Positions 1-12,635 of a DNA stretch of 64,000 nucleotides are shown piece by piece; position 1 is the stretch's first letter; each line of letters starts with the position of its first letter. The stretch comes from Streptomyces mirabilis. GTDB taxonomy: Bacteria > Actinomycetota > Actinomycetes > Streptomycetales > Streptomycetaceae. The stretch covers positions 5,890,001 through 5,954,000 of the forward strand of contig NZ_CP074102.1 of assembly GCF_018310535.1 (NCBI RefSeq), written 5' to 3'. Both the position numbers and the translations under genes were made by a program. Below the pieces are notes generated by a model. That model made no database searches and was not told the DNA's origin. It was given only the letters and a program-made list of their open reading frames with translations.

Positions 1-1630
<1,630 letters not shown>

Positions 1631-1649
1631 GGACTTTGACCGGCACTTT

Positions 1650-1687
1650 CGGGGCCCCGTCCGCCTTTCGAGGCGGGCGGGGCCCCG
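1650..1687 (+). terminator. terminator hairpin after leuA
   Basis: A GC-rich stem of about 15 pairs (1650-1665 with 1672-1687) closes on a TTTCGA loop 19 bases after the leuA stop. There is no long T-run, as is usual for Streptomyces terminators. Confidence 0.8.
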
Positions 1688-1816
1688 TCGTATACCGGCC
1701 AATCGCCGTGGAGATCACGGAAAGGTCTCGTCCAAGGTACTGACTCTGCCTCAACAATGTGGCTAACATCACGCCAGCGCGGCGATGTTGCCGCGGCGTT
1801 ACGGAGGTGTGCGAGC

Positions 1817-2512
1817 GTGCTGCCAGGATGGGGACGAAACGGTCGTGCAGTGCAGATTTCCCGCATCCTAGGCACCCGTACCGCGTGGACCACCATGGGG
1901 GACGGCGAGTTCTTCTGCCCGGGCTGCGGGGGTGACCGCAACTACCAGCGGCTCACCGGCCGGCGCCGCTTCACTCTCCTGGGCGTCCCGGTCCTGCCGC
2001 GCGGTGACACGGGACCCGTCGTCGAGTGCGCCGCCTGCGGCCGCCACTACGGCGCGGACGTCCTCGACCATCCGACCACCACCCGCTTCTCCGCGATGCT
2101 CCGCGACGCCGTCCACACCGTCGCGCTCGCCGTGCTCGCCGCCGGCGGCGCCTGCTCCCGTACGTCCCTGGAGATCGCGGCGACCGCGGTGCGCTCGGCC
2201 GGCTTCGACGACTGCACGGAGGACCAGCTCGGCGCCCTCGTCGAGGCGCTCGCCGCGGACACGGGCCGGATCTTCGGGGAGCCGTGCGGGGCGGGCCTCG
2301 CCATAGAGCTGCACGAGGCCCTGGACCCGCTGGCGCCGCACCTCGCCGCGACGGGGCGCGAATCGATCCTGCTCCAGGGCGCCCGGATCGCTCTGGCGGA
2401 CGGGCCGTACACCCCCGCCGAACGGGACGTCCTCGCCACCGTGGGCGCGGCGCTGACGATCTGTGCGGACGACGTGACGCGGCTGCTGGCGGCGGCGCGC
2501 ACGCCCTCGTAG
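1817..2512 (+). CDS. TerB-like protein with N-terminal zinc ribbon
   Basis: A 231-residue cytoplasmic protein. I chose the GTG at 1817 because GGAGG at 1803-1807 sits at good spacing; an in-frame start at 1757 would place that site inside the gene. Two CxxC pairs (FFCPGCGG and VECAACGR) in the first 80 residues form a zinc ribbon. The rest is helical and resembles the TerB/tellurite-resistance fold, including the DGPYTPAERDVL stretch near the C-terminus. TerB-like domains occur in many stress and defence contexts, so tellurite resistance itself is not implied. It stands alone between leuA and the sialidase. Confidence 0.75.
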   Translation: MLPGWGRNGRAVQISRILGTRTAWTTMGDGEFFCPGCGGDRNYQRLTGRRRFTLLGVPVLPRGDTGPVVECAACGRHYGADVLDHPTTTRFSAMLRDAVHTVALAVLAAGGACSRTSLEIAATAVRSAGFDDCTEDQLGALVEALAADTGRIFGEPCGAGLAIELHEALDPLAPHLAATGRESILLQGARIALADGPYTPAERDVLATVGAALTICADDVTRLLAAARTPS

Positions 2513-2547
2513 GCGACGGGGCGGGAATGGCGAGCGGTAACGCAGGG

Positions 2548-2570
2548 TACGGTTTGAGCGACACACCGTA
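2548..2570. promoter_or_regulatory. inverted repeat upstream of sialidase
   Basis: TACGGT at 2548-2553 and ACCGTA at 2565-2570 form a 6-bp inverted repeat with an 11-base spacer, 40 bases before the sialidase signal-peptide start. It could be an operator; no regulator can be assigned. Confidence 0.3.
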
Positions 2571-2610
2571 ACGGGATCCTCGTGTTGCGCGGGGGAGAGC
2601 GGGGACCACC

Positions 2611-3798
2611 CTGAGCCGCAGCCTCGTCGCCGCCCTGGCCATCGGCCTCCTCGCCGCCGGCGCCGGTGTCGAGTCCGCCGCCGCCCCCGGTCCCCGTACC
2701 GACTGCGCCTCCTCCGTGCCGTACACCGTGGGCGAGGGCGGCTACGACACCTACCGCATCCCGGCGGTCGTCACCACCCGCGCGGGCACGGTGCTCGCCT
2801 TCGCCGAGGGTCGGCACGACGGCGCGGGCGACAGCGGCCACATCGACGTCGTCCTCAGACGCTCCTTCGACGGTGGCTGTACATGGGGTCCGCTGCGGGT
2901 CGTCGCGGCCGGGGACGGGGACACCCGGGGCAACCCGGCGCCGGTCGTGGACCCGCGCACCGGCCGGATCGTCCTGCTCACCTCCTACAACAGCGGCGCG
3001 GTGACCGAGGCGCGGATCATGCGGGGCGAGGTCACGGCGCGCCAGGGCCGCCGTGTCTTCGTCCAGACGAGCCGCGACGACGGCGCGCTCTTCTCCGCTC
3101 CCCGGGACATCACGGCCGAGGCGAAGCCGCCGGGCTGGCGCTGGTACGCGACGGGCCCCGGCCATGCGATCGCCCTCGGCCACGGCCCGCACGCCGGCCG
3201 GCTGGTCGTCCCCGCCAACCACTCCGCCGCCCCGCCCGAGGGCTCGACCGACACCGGCCGGGAAGCCAAGTACTACGGGGCGCACGCGATCTACTCCGAC
3301 GACGGCGGCCACACCTGGCACCTGGGCTTCACCGACCGCACCTACGACGGCCGGGTCGACGCCAACGAGAGCAGCGCGGCCGAACTCCCCGACGGGCGCC
3401 TGTACTTCAGCGCCCGCGACCAGAGCGGCACCACACCCGGCAATCGCCTCGACACCTACTCCAGCGACGGCGGCGAGACCCTTGACCGCCCCTACGCGAT
3501 CCAGTCCACCCTGGACGACGTCCCCGTCGTCCAGGGCAGCGTCCTCCAACCCCACGGCCCCCGAGCCCCCTTGCTCTTCTCGGCCCCCTCCGTACCCACC
3601 GCCCGCCGCGCGATGACCCTCTGGCGCAGCACGAACGGCGGCATCACCTTCACCAGGGCGACGACCCTCTCCTCCGCACCGGCCGCCTACTCGGACCTGG
3701 TCGACCTCGGGCACGACCGGGTCGGCATCCTGTACGAGACGGGCTCGACGCGGCCGTACGACAGGATCGAGTTCCGGCGTCTGCGCCGGACGGGGTAG
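2611..3798 (+). CDS. secreted exo-alpha-sialidase (BNR repeat)
   Basis: Predicted glycoside hydrolase family 33 enzyme that releases terminal sialic acid from glycans outside the cell. The FRIP-like box is TYRIPAVV, several Asp-box motifs of the SxDxGxTW type are seen (SFDGGCTW, SDDGGHTW, SSDGGETL), and RYYG-like substrate-site segments are present. The mature enzyme reads in frame back to a convincing Sec signal peptide, SRSLVAALAIGLLAAGAG then an AAA cleavage region, which lies upstream of the first GTG (2716). No ATG, GTG or TTG precedes that peptide after the in-frame TAA at 2569, so CTG at 2611, with GGGG 6 bases upstream, is the best start. It would give 395 residues. It faces the lyase/transporter operon that likely uses its product. 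Confidence 0.85.
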   Translation: MSRSLVAALAIGLLAAGAGVESAAAPGPRTDCASSVPYTVGEGGYDTYRIPAVVTTRAGTVLAFAEGRHDGAGDSGHIDVVLRRSFDGGCTWGPLRVVAAGDGDTRGNPAPVVDPRTGRIVLLTSYNSGAVTEARIMRGEVTARQGRRVFVQTSRDDGALFSAPRDITAEAKPPGWRWYATGPGHAIALGHGPHAGRLVVPANHSAAPPEGSTDTGREAKYYGAHAIYSDDGGHTWHLGFTDRTYDGRVDANESSAAELPDGRLYFSARDQSGTTPGNRLDTYSSDGGETLDRPYAIQSTLDDVPVVQGSVLQPHGPRAPLLFSAPSVPTARRAMTLWRSTNGGITFTRATTLSSAPAAYSDLVDLGHDRVGILYETGSTRPYDRIEFRRLRRTG

Positions 3799-3861
3799 GT
3801 GACGGCGGCGGCGATTCCGGTGGGGTGGGCGGCCGGGCGGTTGAGCACCGGACGACGGGAC

Positions 3862-4797
3862 CTAGAGCAGGCCCGCCCCCGCCAGGTACTTCCCCACCCG
3901 TTCCACCTCCGCCTCCGACAGCGGCACCTGCGGCTCCGCCGTGGCCGGACAGGCGATGACGCCTCGTAGGTGCAGCGCCGCCTTGAACGCCCCGAGCGCC
4001 GACGAACCCCCGCCCATCCGGGCCGGATCCCCCACCCCGGCCATCCCGAACAGCCCGCACAGCCGCTCCTGTTCGGCCCGCGCCCGCTCCCAGTCGCCCC
4101 CTCGGCAGAGCCGGTCGAGCCGTACGTACCCGTGCGGGTCGACGTTGGCGAGACCCGGCACGGCCCCGTCCGCCCCGAGGGCGAGCGCGGAGTCGACGAC
4201 GAGTTCGGACCCGGTGAGGGCGGTGAAGCCGGTGATGTCGGGGTGGGCGCGGGCGCCCGTGACGACGGCGCGGAAGGCGGCGAGGTCGCCGCTGGAGTCC
4301 TTGAGGCCGCTCAGCACGCCCTCCGCGGCGAGGGACAGGACCAGCTCCGCGCCCAGCTTGGTGTGGACGGACACCGGGATGTCGTAGGCGAAGACGGGCA
4401 CGGACGAACGGGCGGCGACCAGGCGGAAATGGCGCGCGATCTCCGCCGGATGGGTGCGGGCGTAGAAGGGGGCGGTCGCCACGATCGCGTCCGCGCCCGC
4501 CGCCGTCACATACGCCACATGGTCCAGCACCCTCGGCGTGGTCATGTCGATCACCCCGGCCAGCACGGGGAGCCGGCCGGCCGCATGGGCGACCACCGTC
4601 TCCACCACCAGCCGCCGCTGGGCGTCCGTCAGGAACGCCGCCTCCGAGGACGAGCCAAGGACGAACAGGCCGTCGACGCCCCCCTCCACCAGATGGTCCA
4701 CGAGCCTGATGAGCGAGGGGACGTCCACCTCGCGGTCCGGTGTCAGAGGCGTGCAGACGGGCGGAACGACACCGGTCAGCGGGGTGGGGATCGGCAT
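3862..4797 (-). CDS. DapA/NanA-family aldolase, probable N-acetylneuraminate lyase
   Basis: A 311-residue TIM-barrel class I aldolase of the dihydrodipicolinate synthase/N-acetylneuraminate lyase family. The Schiff-base lysine lies in GLKDSS and the catalytic tyrosine in YDIPVSV; the nucleotide-free substrate loop reads LGSSSEAAF where family members usually have a GSTGE-type loop. It is the last gene of an operon with a peptide-type importer and lies opposite a sialidase, so cleavage of sialic acid to pyruvate and N-acetylmannosamine is the most economical role. Other 2-keto acid aldolase activities of this family cannot be excluded. Ends 63 bases from the convergent sialidase. Confidence 0.8.
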   Translation of the reverse strand: MPIPTPLTGVVPPVCTPLTPDREVDVPSLIRLVDHLVEGGVDGLFVLGSSSEAAFLTDAQRRLVVETVVAHAAGRLPVLAGVIDMTTPRVLDHVAYVTAAGADAIVATAPFYARTHPAEIARHFRLVAARSSVPVFAYDIPVSVHTKLGAELVLSLAAEGVLSGLKDSSGDLAAFRAVVTGARAHPDITGFTALTGSELVVDSALALGADGAVPGLANVDPHGYVRLDRLCRGGDWERARAEQERLCGLFGMAGVGDPARMGGGSSALGAFKAALHLRGVIACPATAEPQVPLSEAEVERVGKYLAGAGLL

Positions 4798-4816
4798 GAA
4801 GACTCCCTCGGGACGA

Positions 4817-5862
4817 TCAAGGCTGCTGCTGGGCGGGGATGTCGGCCACGGCGGGCGCCGCGGACACGGCCTGGGTCACCAGGTCGCGCGTCGACTGGTC
4901 CTCCTCCACAGGATGGTGGCACCGGAAGCGGTGGTCCGGTGTCGACGCGGCCGTGAAGTCCGGCATCGCGCTCGCGCAGTCCTCGTCCGCCTTCCAGCAG
5001 CGGGTGCGGAACGGGCAGCCGGTCGGCGGGTGCGTGGCCGAGGGCACCGGGCCCACCAGCGGGATCGGGTCGATCGGGTCCAGGAGGCCGGGCGTCGCGG
5101 AGAAGAGGGCCCGGGTGTACGGGTGCCGGGCCCGGTCGGTGACCCGGGCGGCCGGGGACTCCTCCACGATCCGGCCGAGGTACATCGTGATCACCCGGTC
5201 GCTCATCCTCCGTACCGTCTGGATGTCGTGCGAGACGAAGACCAGGGCAAGGTCCAGGCGCTCCTTCAGGTCCAGCAGGAGGTTGAGGATCTGGGCGCGG
5301 ACCGAGACGTCCAGCGCGCTCGTCGGCTCGTCGGCCACCACCAGGTCCGGGTCCAGGGCCAGGGCGCGCGCGATGGCCACCCGCTGGCGCTGCCCGCCGG
5401 ACAGCTGACCGGGCAGGACGTCCGCCAGGGCGTGGGGGAGGCCCACCAGGGACATCAGCTCCCGCACCCGGTCGTCCCGCTCCCGCGCCGTGCCGCGCCG
5501 GTGCACGTCAAGGGGGTCCCGCAGGATCCGGCGTACGGGCAGGCGGCGGTTCAGGGCCGTCGACGGATCCTGGAAGACCATGCCCGTACTGCCGCCGACG
5601 GACGCCCGTCGCTCGGCGGGCCGCATCGACCACAGGTCACGGTCACGGAAGCGCACGGTTCCGGACGTCGGCCGCTGGACGCCCACCAGCACCTTCGCCA
5701 GTGTCGACTTCCCGCACCCGGACTCGCCGACGACGCCGACCGTCTCGCCGGGCGCGATGGTGAGGTCGGCGCCGGTCAGGGCGTACACCCGGTCGCGGGT
5801 GAACAGGCCGCCGGAGCGGGCCTTGTGGACGACATGGGCGCCGGAGAGGGTGATGAGCGCGT

Positions 5863-5866
<4 letters not shown>
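4817..5866 (-). CDS. ABC importer ATPase (DppF/OppF type)
   Basis: A 349-residue ATPase for the importer encoded just upstream. Walker A is GESGCGKSTLAK, the signature [12 protein letters not shown] and Walker B LVVADEPTSALD. The C-terminal oligopeptide-type extension has RHPYTRALF and a cysteine-rich tail (GCPFRTRCWKADEDC), as in DppF/OppF. The GTG start at 5866 overlaps the TGA of the upstream gene in GTGA, which argues for translational coupling and against the longer frame starting at 5968. Confidence 0.93.
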
Positions 5867-7838
<1,972 letters not shown>

Positions 7839-7842
<4 letters not shown>

Positions 7843-8798
7843 GTGGCATCCCTCAGTCGCGGATTGACCAGCAGATACAGGATGTCGATGACGAGGTTCA
7901 CGACCACGAACCCGGTGGCCGTGGTCAGGACGACGCCCTGGACGACCGCCGGGTCGCCGTTCTTCACGGCGTCGATCATCAACTTGCCCATGCCGGGGAG
8001 CGAGAAGATCGTCTCGATGACGACCGCGCCGCCGAGCAGATAGCCGACGCGCAGGCCGAGCACGGTCAGCGGGTTGATCAGCGCGTTGCGGAGCACATTG
8101 CGGCCGACCACGACCACCGGCGGCAGTCCGCTGCCGATCGCCGTCCGGACGTAGTCCTTGTCCAGCTCCTCGACCACGGCCGTGCGCACGATCCGGGTGA
8201 GCTGGGCGGCGACCGGGAGGGAGAGCGCGAAGGCGGGGAGCGTCATCGTCTTCAGCCAGCCACTCAGCGAGTCACCGGGGTTGATGTATCCGCCGGTCGG
8301 GAACCAGCCCCGGTCCACGGCCAGGTACTGGATCATCAGCAGCGCCAACCAGAAGCCGGGCGCCGCGACCCCGGTCAGCGACACGACCCGGATGACCTGG
8401 TCGGGCAGCCGGTCGCGGTGGATCGCGGCGGTGACCCCGCCGAGCAGCGCGAGCATCACCGCGATGGCGAGGCCCAGGAAGGTGAGCTGGAGGGTGAGCG
8501 GCAGCGCGGTGGTGACCTGGTCGACGACCGGCGCCCGGGTCAGCGCGCTGGTGCCCAGGTCGCCGTGGAGCAGATCGCCGATGAAGTGGACGTAGCGCAC
8601 CGGGAGGGGGTCGAGCAGGCCGTTCTGCTGCCGGAAGTCGTGCAGTTGCCGCGGAGTGGGGTTGGCGCCCTGGAAGAACGCGGACGCCGGGTCGACGTCC
8701 GAGAACCGCATCACCAGGAACACGAACAGCACGATGCCGAGCATCAGCGGCACGAGCAGGGCGACACGGCGGGCCAGGATGCGGACGATGGCCGTCAT
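7839..8798 (-). CDS. ABC importer permease (DppB type)
   Basis: A 319-residue inner-membrane permease with an N-terminal TM segment, a long extracytoplasmic loop and five more TM segments; the family EAA-type loop reads GSGLPPVVVVGRNVLRNAL. It pairs with the permease half of the downstream fusion. It begins 6 bases after the substrate-binding protein gene ends and overlaps the next gene by four bases, so the operon reads binding protein, permease, permease-ATPase, ATPase, aldolase. Confidence 0.93.
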
Positions 8799-8803
8799 CT
8801 ACG

Positions 8804-10432
8804 TCAGGCCCACTTGGCCTGGAGGAGGTTGACGCCCGGATAGGGCTGGGCCCTGATCCCCGTGAGCTTCCTGGGGTCCCAGGCCGTCATCAGCTCGTTG
8901 TGCACGACCGGGTAGAGCACGGCCTGTTCGGCGACGACGTCGATGTAGTCCTGGATCATCGTCTTCTTCTTGTCGGCGTCCGGCTCCCGTGTCGCCAGGT
9001 CCATGTCCTTGAAGAGCTGTTTCGCGACCGGGTCGCCCGCCCACCGGGCGTACTGCATCCACAGGTTCTCGGGGCCGTAGTTGTAGTGCATGATCAGGTC
9101 GGCGTCGAGGCCGAACTGGTTGGGGTTCGAGGCGGCGGCCACCACCTGGTAGTCCTGCTTCTGGTCCATCTTCGTGAAGACGGCCGTCGTCTCCTGCGGC
9201 GAGAGCGTGGTCTCGACGCCGATCGCGTCCCAGGACGCCTTGATGGTCGGCAGACAGTCGACGATCCAGCTGACGTTCACGGACAGGATCTCGATCTTCA
9301 GCCCGGAGACCCCGGCGGCTTTCAGGAGCTGCTCGGCCTTCTGCGGGTCGTACCCGTACATGGTCTTCGCCGGCCGGTAGGCCGGGTTCCCCTCGTTGAG
9401 GAACGAGCTCGACGGCTTGCCGTGTCCGTGCAGGGCGACCTCGACCATCTTGCCGGTGTCGATGGCGTAGTGCAGGGCCTGGCGCACCCGTACGTCGTCG
9501 AAGGGCTTGTGCTTGGTGTTGAACATCAGGAAGAGGTTGTTCATCCCCGCGCCGCCCTCGACGGTGATGCCGCCCTTCCTCAGCTGCTCGATGTTGGCGT
9601 ACGGGATGTTGTCGGCGATCTGGGCCCCGGCGCTCGCGCCCGAGATCTTCGCGACGCGCGGGGCCGCGTCCACGATCGTCAGCCAGTTCATCTTCTTGAA
9701 GGCCGGTTTGCGCGGGCCGTTGTAGGCGGCGAACGCCTCGAAGGTGGTGTTCGACTTGGGGTGGTGGGCGGTCTGCCGGTACGGCCCCGAGCCCACCGCC
9801 TTCCCTTTGATCGCGTCGTCCCAGGCACCGGGCCGGGAGAAGACGTGCTTGGGCATGATCTTGGCGAGGGTGAGCCGCGCGATGCCTTCCGGGAAGGGGA
9901 ACTTCAGCACCAGTTCGACGTTCGACGCGTCGATCTTCCGGGCCTCCTTCAGCCAGCTCGCGAAGAAGCCCTTGCCGAGGGTCTGCGTCTTCGGGTCGAG
10001 GATCCGGTCGAAGACGAAGACCACGTCGTCGGCGGTGACGGGCTTCCCGTCGTGGAAGGTGGCCCCGGCCCGCAGCGTGAACTTCCAGGACGTACCGCTG
10101 AGATCGCCCGGTACCTGGGTCGCGAGCGCCGCGTACGGCTCGCGCGAGAGGGGGTCCGTGTCCAGCAGACCTTCGTAGATGTGGTTGTTGGCCGCCATGG
10201 CGAAGGCGGACGCGGTCTGTGTCGGGTCCCAGCTGCCGTCGTTCCCGTAGCCGATGACGGCGGTGAGCGTCGCGTCCTTGCCGCCCTTCCCGCCGCCGGT
10301 GTCATTGGTTGACTGCGGCCCGGACGAGCAGGCCGCCAGCGATGAGGAGAGGGCCCCGGCCGCGGCGAGGGCGCCGGAGTACTTCAGGAAACGTCGGCGG
10401 TGCAGCGCCGAGTGGTCGGTCACGTCGCGCAC
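8804..10432 (-). CDS. Tat-exported substrate-binding lipoprotein (family 5)
   Basis: A 542-residue solute-binding protein of the peptide/nickel family 5. The N-terminus has HRRRFLK, a twin-arginine motif, followed by a hydrophobic stretch and a lipobox SLAAC, so it should be exported folded and lipid-anchored. The start is GTG at 10432 with GGAGG 4 bases upstream. Family 5 proteins bind peptides, nickel, oligosaccharides or sialic acid. The sialidase and lyase neighbours make sialic acid the favoured ligand here, by inference. It is the first gene of the operon and its promoter region is shared with the divergent regulator. Confidence 0.9.
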   Translation of the reverse strand: MRDVTDHSALHRRRFLKYSGALAAAGALSSSLAACSSGPQSTNDTGGGKGGKDATLTAVIGYGNDGSWDPTQTASAFAMAANNHIYEGLLDTDPLSREPYAALATQVPGDLSGTSWKFTLRAGATFHDGKPVTADDVVFVFDRILDPKTQTLGKGFFASWLKEARKIDASNVELVLKFPFPEGIARLTLAKIMPKHVFSRPGAWDDAIKGKAVGSGPYRQTAHHPKSNTTFEAFAAYNGPRKPAFKKMNWLTIVDAAPRVAKISGASAGAQIADNIPYANIEQLRKGGITVEGGAGMNNLFLMFNTKHKPFDDVRVRQALHYAIDTGKMVEVALHGHGKPSSSFLNEGNPAYRPAKTMYGYDPQKAEQLLKAAGVSGLKIEILSVNVSWIVDCLPTIKASWDAIGVETTLSPQETTAVFTKMDQKQDYQVVAAASNPNQFGLDADLIMHYNYGPENLWMQYARWAGDPVAKQLFKDMDLATREPDADKKKTMIQDYIDVVAEQAVLYPVVHNELMTAWDPRKLTGIRAQPYPGVNLLQAKWA

Positions 10433-10460
10433 GGTTCCTCCAGAGAGAGGCGGGAGATAC

Positions 10461-10473
10461 GACGTCCTACGTC
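10461..10473. promoter_or_regulatory. inverted repeat in leader of binding-protein gene
   Basis: GACGT CCT ACGTC is a perfect 5-bp inverted repeat with a 3-base centre, 29 bases upstream of the binding-protein start. It resembles the half-sites found at 10607-10621 near the regulator and could be an operator of the divergent FadR-type protein. Confidence 0.4.
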
Positions 10474-10606
10474 ATGGTGGGCAGCGTGACCATAAGAGCG
10501 CCCGTGAGGGCGGTCAAGGGATCGCACACGAATGGCGTATCTTCCAGAGGTGCGACCAATGAAGCCCTGAAACACGGGTAGTTGGTGCTGAATCCGCCCA
10601 GAGGTG

Positions 10607-10621
10607 GGACGTCGGATGTCC
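10607..10621. promoter_or_regulatory. inverted repeat near FadR-type regulator start
   Basis: GGACGTCGGATGTCC is a 15-base imperfect palindrome (GGACRTC arms) 22 bases before the chosen regulator start. With the similar GACGT/ACGTC element at 10461 it brackets the divergent promoter region. Autoregulation by the adjacent GntR protein is the likely meaning. Confidence 0.4.
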
Positions 10622-10642
10622 AGTGAGCGTACGATGCGGCGC

Positions 10643-11392
10643 ATGTCTGAGGAGACCGGGAACCGGCGCGGGCCCGAGCGCAGGTCCGAGCGCCGGGTGA
10701 GCAGCCAGATCCAGCGCGAGGTCATGCAGTTGATCCTCGACCGCAGACTCCAGGCGGGCGCCCCGCTGCCCACCGAGACCGAGCTGATGCAGGACCTCGG
10801 CGTCAGCCGCAACTCCGTCCGCGAGGCCCTCAAGGCCCTGCAGGCCCTCGACATAGTCGACATCAGGCACGGTTACGGCACCTACGTCGGCGAGGCCTCG
10901 CTGACCCCCTTCGTCGACGGCCTCACCTTCCGCACGCTCGCCCAGCCCGACGACAAGAACGAGACCGGGGCGCTCGCGGAGATCCTCCAGGTACGGGAGG
11001 TGCTGGAGGAGGGGCTGATACGCCGGGTGGCGGCCGTGCTCACCGAGCCGGAGCTGGACCGCCTCGAAGCGGTCGTGGCCGAGATGGAGGAGGCGGGCCG
11101 CTCAGGCCGCCCCTTCCCCGAACTCGACCGCGAATTCCACGAGTTGCTGTACGCCTCACTCGGCAACGCACTCGTGCCGCAGCTCCTGGGCGCCTTCTGG
11201 ACCGTCTTCAGCCGGGTCGCCGGCGTACGCGGCTGGACCGACGACCCGTCCCCCGAACTGACCGTCCGCCGCCACCGCGACATCGTCACCGCCCTGCGCG
11301 CCCGAGACGTGGAGGCCGCCCAACGCGCGATGGCCGACCACTTCCGCGGCATCGAGGCGAGGGCGGCCCAGGAGTCCAGGGGAGTGGGCTGA
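10643..11392 (+). CDS. GntR/FadR-family transcriptional regulator
   Basis: A DNA-binding repressor of about 249 residues. The N-terminal winged helix reads LPTETELMQDLGVSRNSVRE and ends in HGYGTYVG; the C-terminal two-thirds is an all-helical FCD ligand domain with the metal-site pattern DREFHELLY, HRDIV and MADHF. Three in-frame starts (10604, 10616, 10643) exist and none has a strong ribosome site, so the start is uncertain. It is divergent from the importer operon. NanR-type sialic-acid regulators belong to this subfamily, which fits the context. Confidence 0.88.
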   Translation: MSEETGNRRGPERRSERRVSSQIQREVMQLILDRRLQAGAPLPTETELMQDLGVSRNSVREALKALQALDIVDIRHGYGTYVGEASLTPFVDGLTFRTLAQPDDKNETGALAEILQVREVLEEGLIRRVAAVLTEPELDRLEAVVAEMEEAGRSGRPFPELDREFHELLYASLGNALVPQLLGAFWTVFSRVAGVRGWTDDPSPELTVRRHRDIVTALRARDVEAAQRAMADHFRGIEARAAQESRGVG

Positions 11393-11412
11393 GTACGGGG
11401 TCCTGTCCGCCC

Positions 11413-12534
11413 CTAGACGCCGGCCAGGCGCCACACCTGGAGTTCCTTCGTGTCCTCGGCGATCGTGTACCAGCTGCCGTCGCCCAGAGGGTTGGGCACG
11501 CCGGATATCGGGAGCGGGTAGGTGATCTCGCCGAGCAGCCGCATGTCCCGTACGTCGACCAGCCAGTGCCGCCCCGGCCCGTACTCCTCGTCCGCCTCGG
11601 TGGTGCCCGCTATGACGGTGTGCTCGTCGACGAAGCCGCCGTAGTAGTCCCAGCGCACCTCGGGCTCGTCGTCGTCCGGATCCAGGGCGGGGTGATCGGG
11701 AACGACCTCCTCCGCGTCCAGCTCCGACACCACCGAGCCGTCCTCGGCGCGGTGCAGGGACAGGAGCTCCTGATAGTGGGTCACGGTCAGGAAGTGCTCA
11801 CCCGACGGGCTCACGGCGAGCAGACACCGGTCGTCGTCGATCCGTTCGACGGAGAGCCGCTCGCCGTCCCAGCGGCCCCACAGCAGCGGCGCCCCGTCCT
11901 GCCCCTCGCCGACGCTCAGCCCCATCTGTCCGGGGTCCGGGTGCGACACGTGCCCTGAACCGGCGGCCACGGTCTGGGTGTCCGCCTGCCCGAGGACCGT
12001 CCCGTCCGTGGCGTCCAGCACCAGCCACTCCTCGATCACGTCCGGATCCTCGTCCCCCGCCGCGAGCGGCCCGCGGACATGGGCCCACACGAGCTTGCCG
12101 TCGGCGGAGAAGACCACCGAGCCGCTGTCGGCGTACAGATGCTCGCGGCCGATGGTGCTTTCACCGCTCTCGCCGTACTCCTCGAACGAGGCGTGCAGCT
12201 CCTGGCAGTTCCCCGCCCAGCAGCCGTGCCGCACCTCCCACAGGGTGGTGCCCCGCCGGTCCACCGCCCGCACCGCGTGCACGCCCGCGAAGACGGCGAC
12301 GTCCAGCCCCGGCGACACGGTGCACGTCCCGAAGCGGCGCGGCCACGGCCTCGGGAAGCGGACCACCGACGCCTCACCCGCGAGCGCCGCGGCCAGGTCG
12401 TACACGGCCACCTGGGTGTCGTCGCTCTGCAGGATCAGCGTCCGGTCGGGCAGGCACCGCTCTCCTGGGAAGCCGGCCGTGGCCGACTCCAGCGGGCCTG
12501 CGAGCGTGGTGACGAGACGGGCGCTCGCGGACAT
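11413..12534 (-). CDS. uncharacterised beta-propeller-like protein
   Basis: A 373-residue cytoplasmic protein with no signal or TM segment and no catalytic motif that I recognise. It is rich in short beta-strands with periodic DG turns (DATDGTVLGQ, SPSGEHFLTV, DVRDMRLLGE), typical of a WD40/PQQ-like propeller. An acidic stretch (DPDDDEPEVRW) lies near residue 300. ATG at 12534 has GGAGG 4 bases upstream, so the much longer open frame up to 13413 is not used. It converges with the FadR-type regulator with only 20 bases between them. Confidence 0.7.
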   Translation of the reverse strand: MSASARLVTTLAGPLESATAGFPGERCLPDRTLILQSDDTQVAVYDLAAALAGEASVVRFPRPWPRRFGTCTVSPGLDVAVFAGVHAVRAVDRRGTTLWEVRHGCWAGNCQELHASFEEYGESGESTIGREHLYADSGSVVFSADGKLVWAHVRGPLAAGDEDPDVIEEWLVLDATDGTVLGQADTQTVAAGSGHVSHPDPGQMGLSVGEGQDGAPLLWGRWDGERLSVERIDDDRCLLAVSPSGEHFLTVTHYQELLSLHRAEDGSVVSELDAEEVVPDHPALDPDDDEPEVRWDYYGGFVDEHTVIAGTTEADEEYGPGRHWLVDVRDMRLLGEITYPLPISGVPNPLGDGSWYTIAEDTKELQVWRLAGV

Positions 12535-12635
12535 GGTTCCTCCAGTGCGCGTGATGCCGTACGGCGTTGTGTGCGTCGGGTGCACAGTACGGCCGCCCAC
12601 TGACAACCCCGTACACGCCTGTCCCGTACGGCCTC

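Noticed and set aside
2047..3714. A 555-codon frame antisense to the TerB-like and sialidase genes
   Set aside because: The sense genes have clear motifs and starts; the antisense product is low-complexity Gly/Ala/Arg.
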